From: Geodermatophilaceae bacterium URHA0031 | GTDB lineage: Bacteria > Actinomycetota > Actinomycetes > Mycobacteriales > Geodermatophilaceae | NCBI GenBank assembly: GCA_000620205.1 | Contig: JHVP01000007.1 | Location: 186,001 to 250,000, forward strand | Direction: 5' to 3' | DNA: 64,000 bases | Shown here: piece after piece, positions 63,803 through 64,000 of the stretch | Layout: the number at the start of each line of letters is the position of its first letter | Numbering within the stretch: position 1 is the stretch's first letter | Position numbers and translations under genes: made by a program | Notes under the pieces: model-generated | Seen by the model: only the letters and a program-made list of their open reading frames with translations | What the model was told of the DNA's origin: nothing | Database searches by the model: none

Positions 63803-64000
63803 CCGCAGGAGTGCCTGGACCCTGGCGGTGGGCTGCGCGGCGCAGCTGCCGAGAATCGGCCGCTCAGGCAGTGATCAGGTCAACGCACCTGCTCTTCGTA
63901 CCGCCGGCCACGGCATCCGCCGCGGGCGCCCACATCGCCTGGCAGGACCCGAGCCAGGGCTGAGCCCCCGGGGGTCCCAGAACCTGCGGGCCCTCTGACC

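Noticed and set aside
47936..64000. Integrated element with attachment sites at the tRNA
   Set aside because: No integrase and no second copy of the tRNA 3' end seen in the window; kept only as a boundary observation.
63803..64000. Short plus-strand frame after the beta-sandwich gene
   Set aside because: It overlaps the end of that gene, has no ribosome site and no coding character.

Overview
The window is very GC-rich DNA with tightly packed genes, many GTG starts, four-base start/stop overlaps and a high-GC third codon position. This points to an actinomycete. The gene repertoire (KdpFABC, cysteine-type leader peptide, DUF5994, DUF559, MarR/YceI pair) would fit the Geodermatophilaceae, but that placement is inference.

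Layout. 1-5.2 kb: the end of an MMPL transporter, a small membrane protein, a glucosylglycerate-hydrolase-like glycosidase and an APC permease. 5.2-6.3 kb: a two-helix potassium channel with an RCK domain. 6.3-16.6 kb: acyl-CoA metabolism, with two AMP-forming acyl-CoA ligases, a hotdog thioesterase, a patatin, two crotonases and two acyl-CoA dehydrogenases. It is interrupted by a DUF559 gene flanked by two copies of one palindromic repeat. 16.7-23 kb: a secreted glycerophosphodiesterase, a MarR/YceI pair, a c-di-GMP GGDEF-EAL protein and a MauE/DsbA-like redox pair. 23.2-29.4 kb: the GTPase TypA, a DUF5994 protein, an SDR enzyme, a methyltransferase, and a TrxR-like oxidoreductase divergent from a cupin-type XRE regulator. 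29.5-33.9 kb: a TauE/SafE exporter behind a cysteine-type leader peptide, an MFS exporter, and a PiT phosphate transporter with its DUF47 partner. 34-38.2 kb: copper-handling proteins (CopC-CopD fusion, YcnI, SCO) and an M23 peptidase. 38.2-47.8 kb: the KdpDE two-component system, an AraC/VOC pair, a DedA protein, and the kdpFABC operon preceded by 11-bp-spaced repeats that look like a KdpE operator. 47.9 kb: tRNA-Ala(GGC).

Beyond the tRNA (48.3-63.8 kb) the character changes to an accessory region. Almost all genes are on the minus strand: two Asp-box beta-propeller proteins (one ending in four DUF4214 units), a PQQ/WD-like propeller, a GH13 alpha-glucanase, a serpin, a trypsin-like protease, an M14 carboxypeptidase, small unknown proteins and at least one gene broken by frameshifts. 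These are extracellular-type proteins, yet none has a recognisable Sec or Tat signal peptide. One propeller carries an N-terminal module of about 97 residues that also exists as a separate adjacent gene. Four promoter-proximal places in this region carry the same heptamer CGGTGAC repeated every 11 bp, always pointing towards the following gene. This is the signature of an OmpR/SARP-type activator site and suggests one coordinated regulon. It is the strongest candidate for an undescribed system here; its function is not established by sequence alone.
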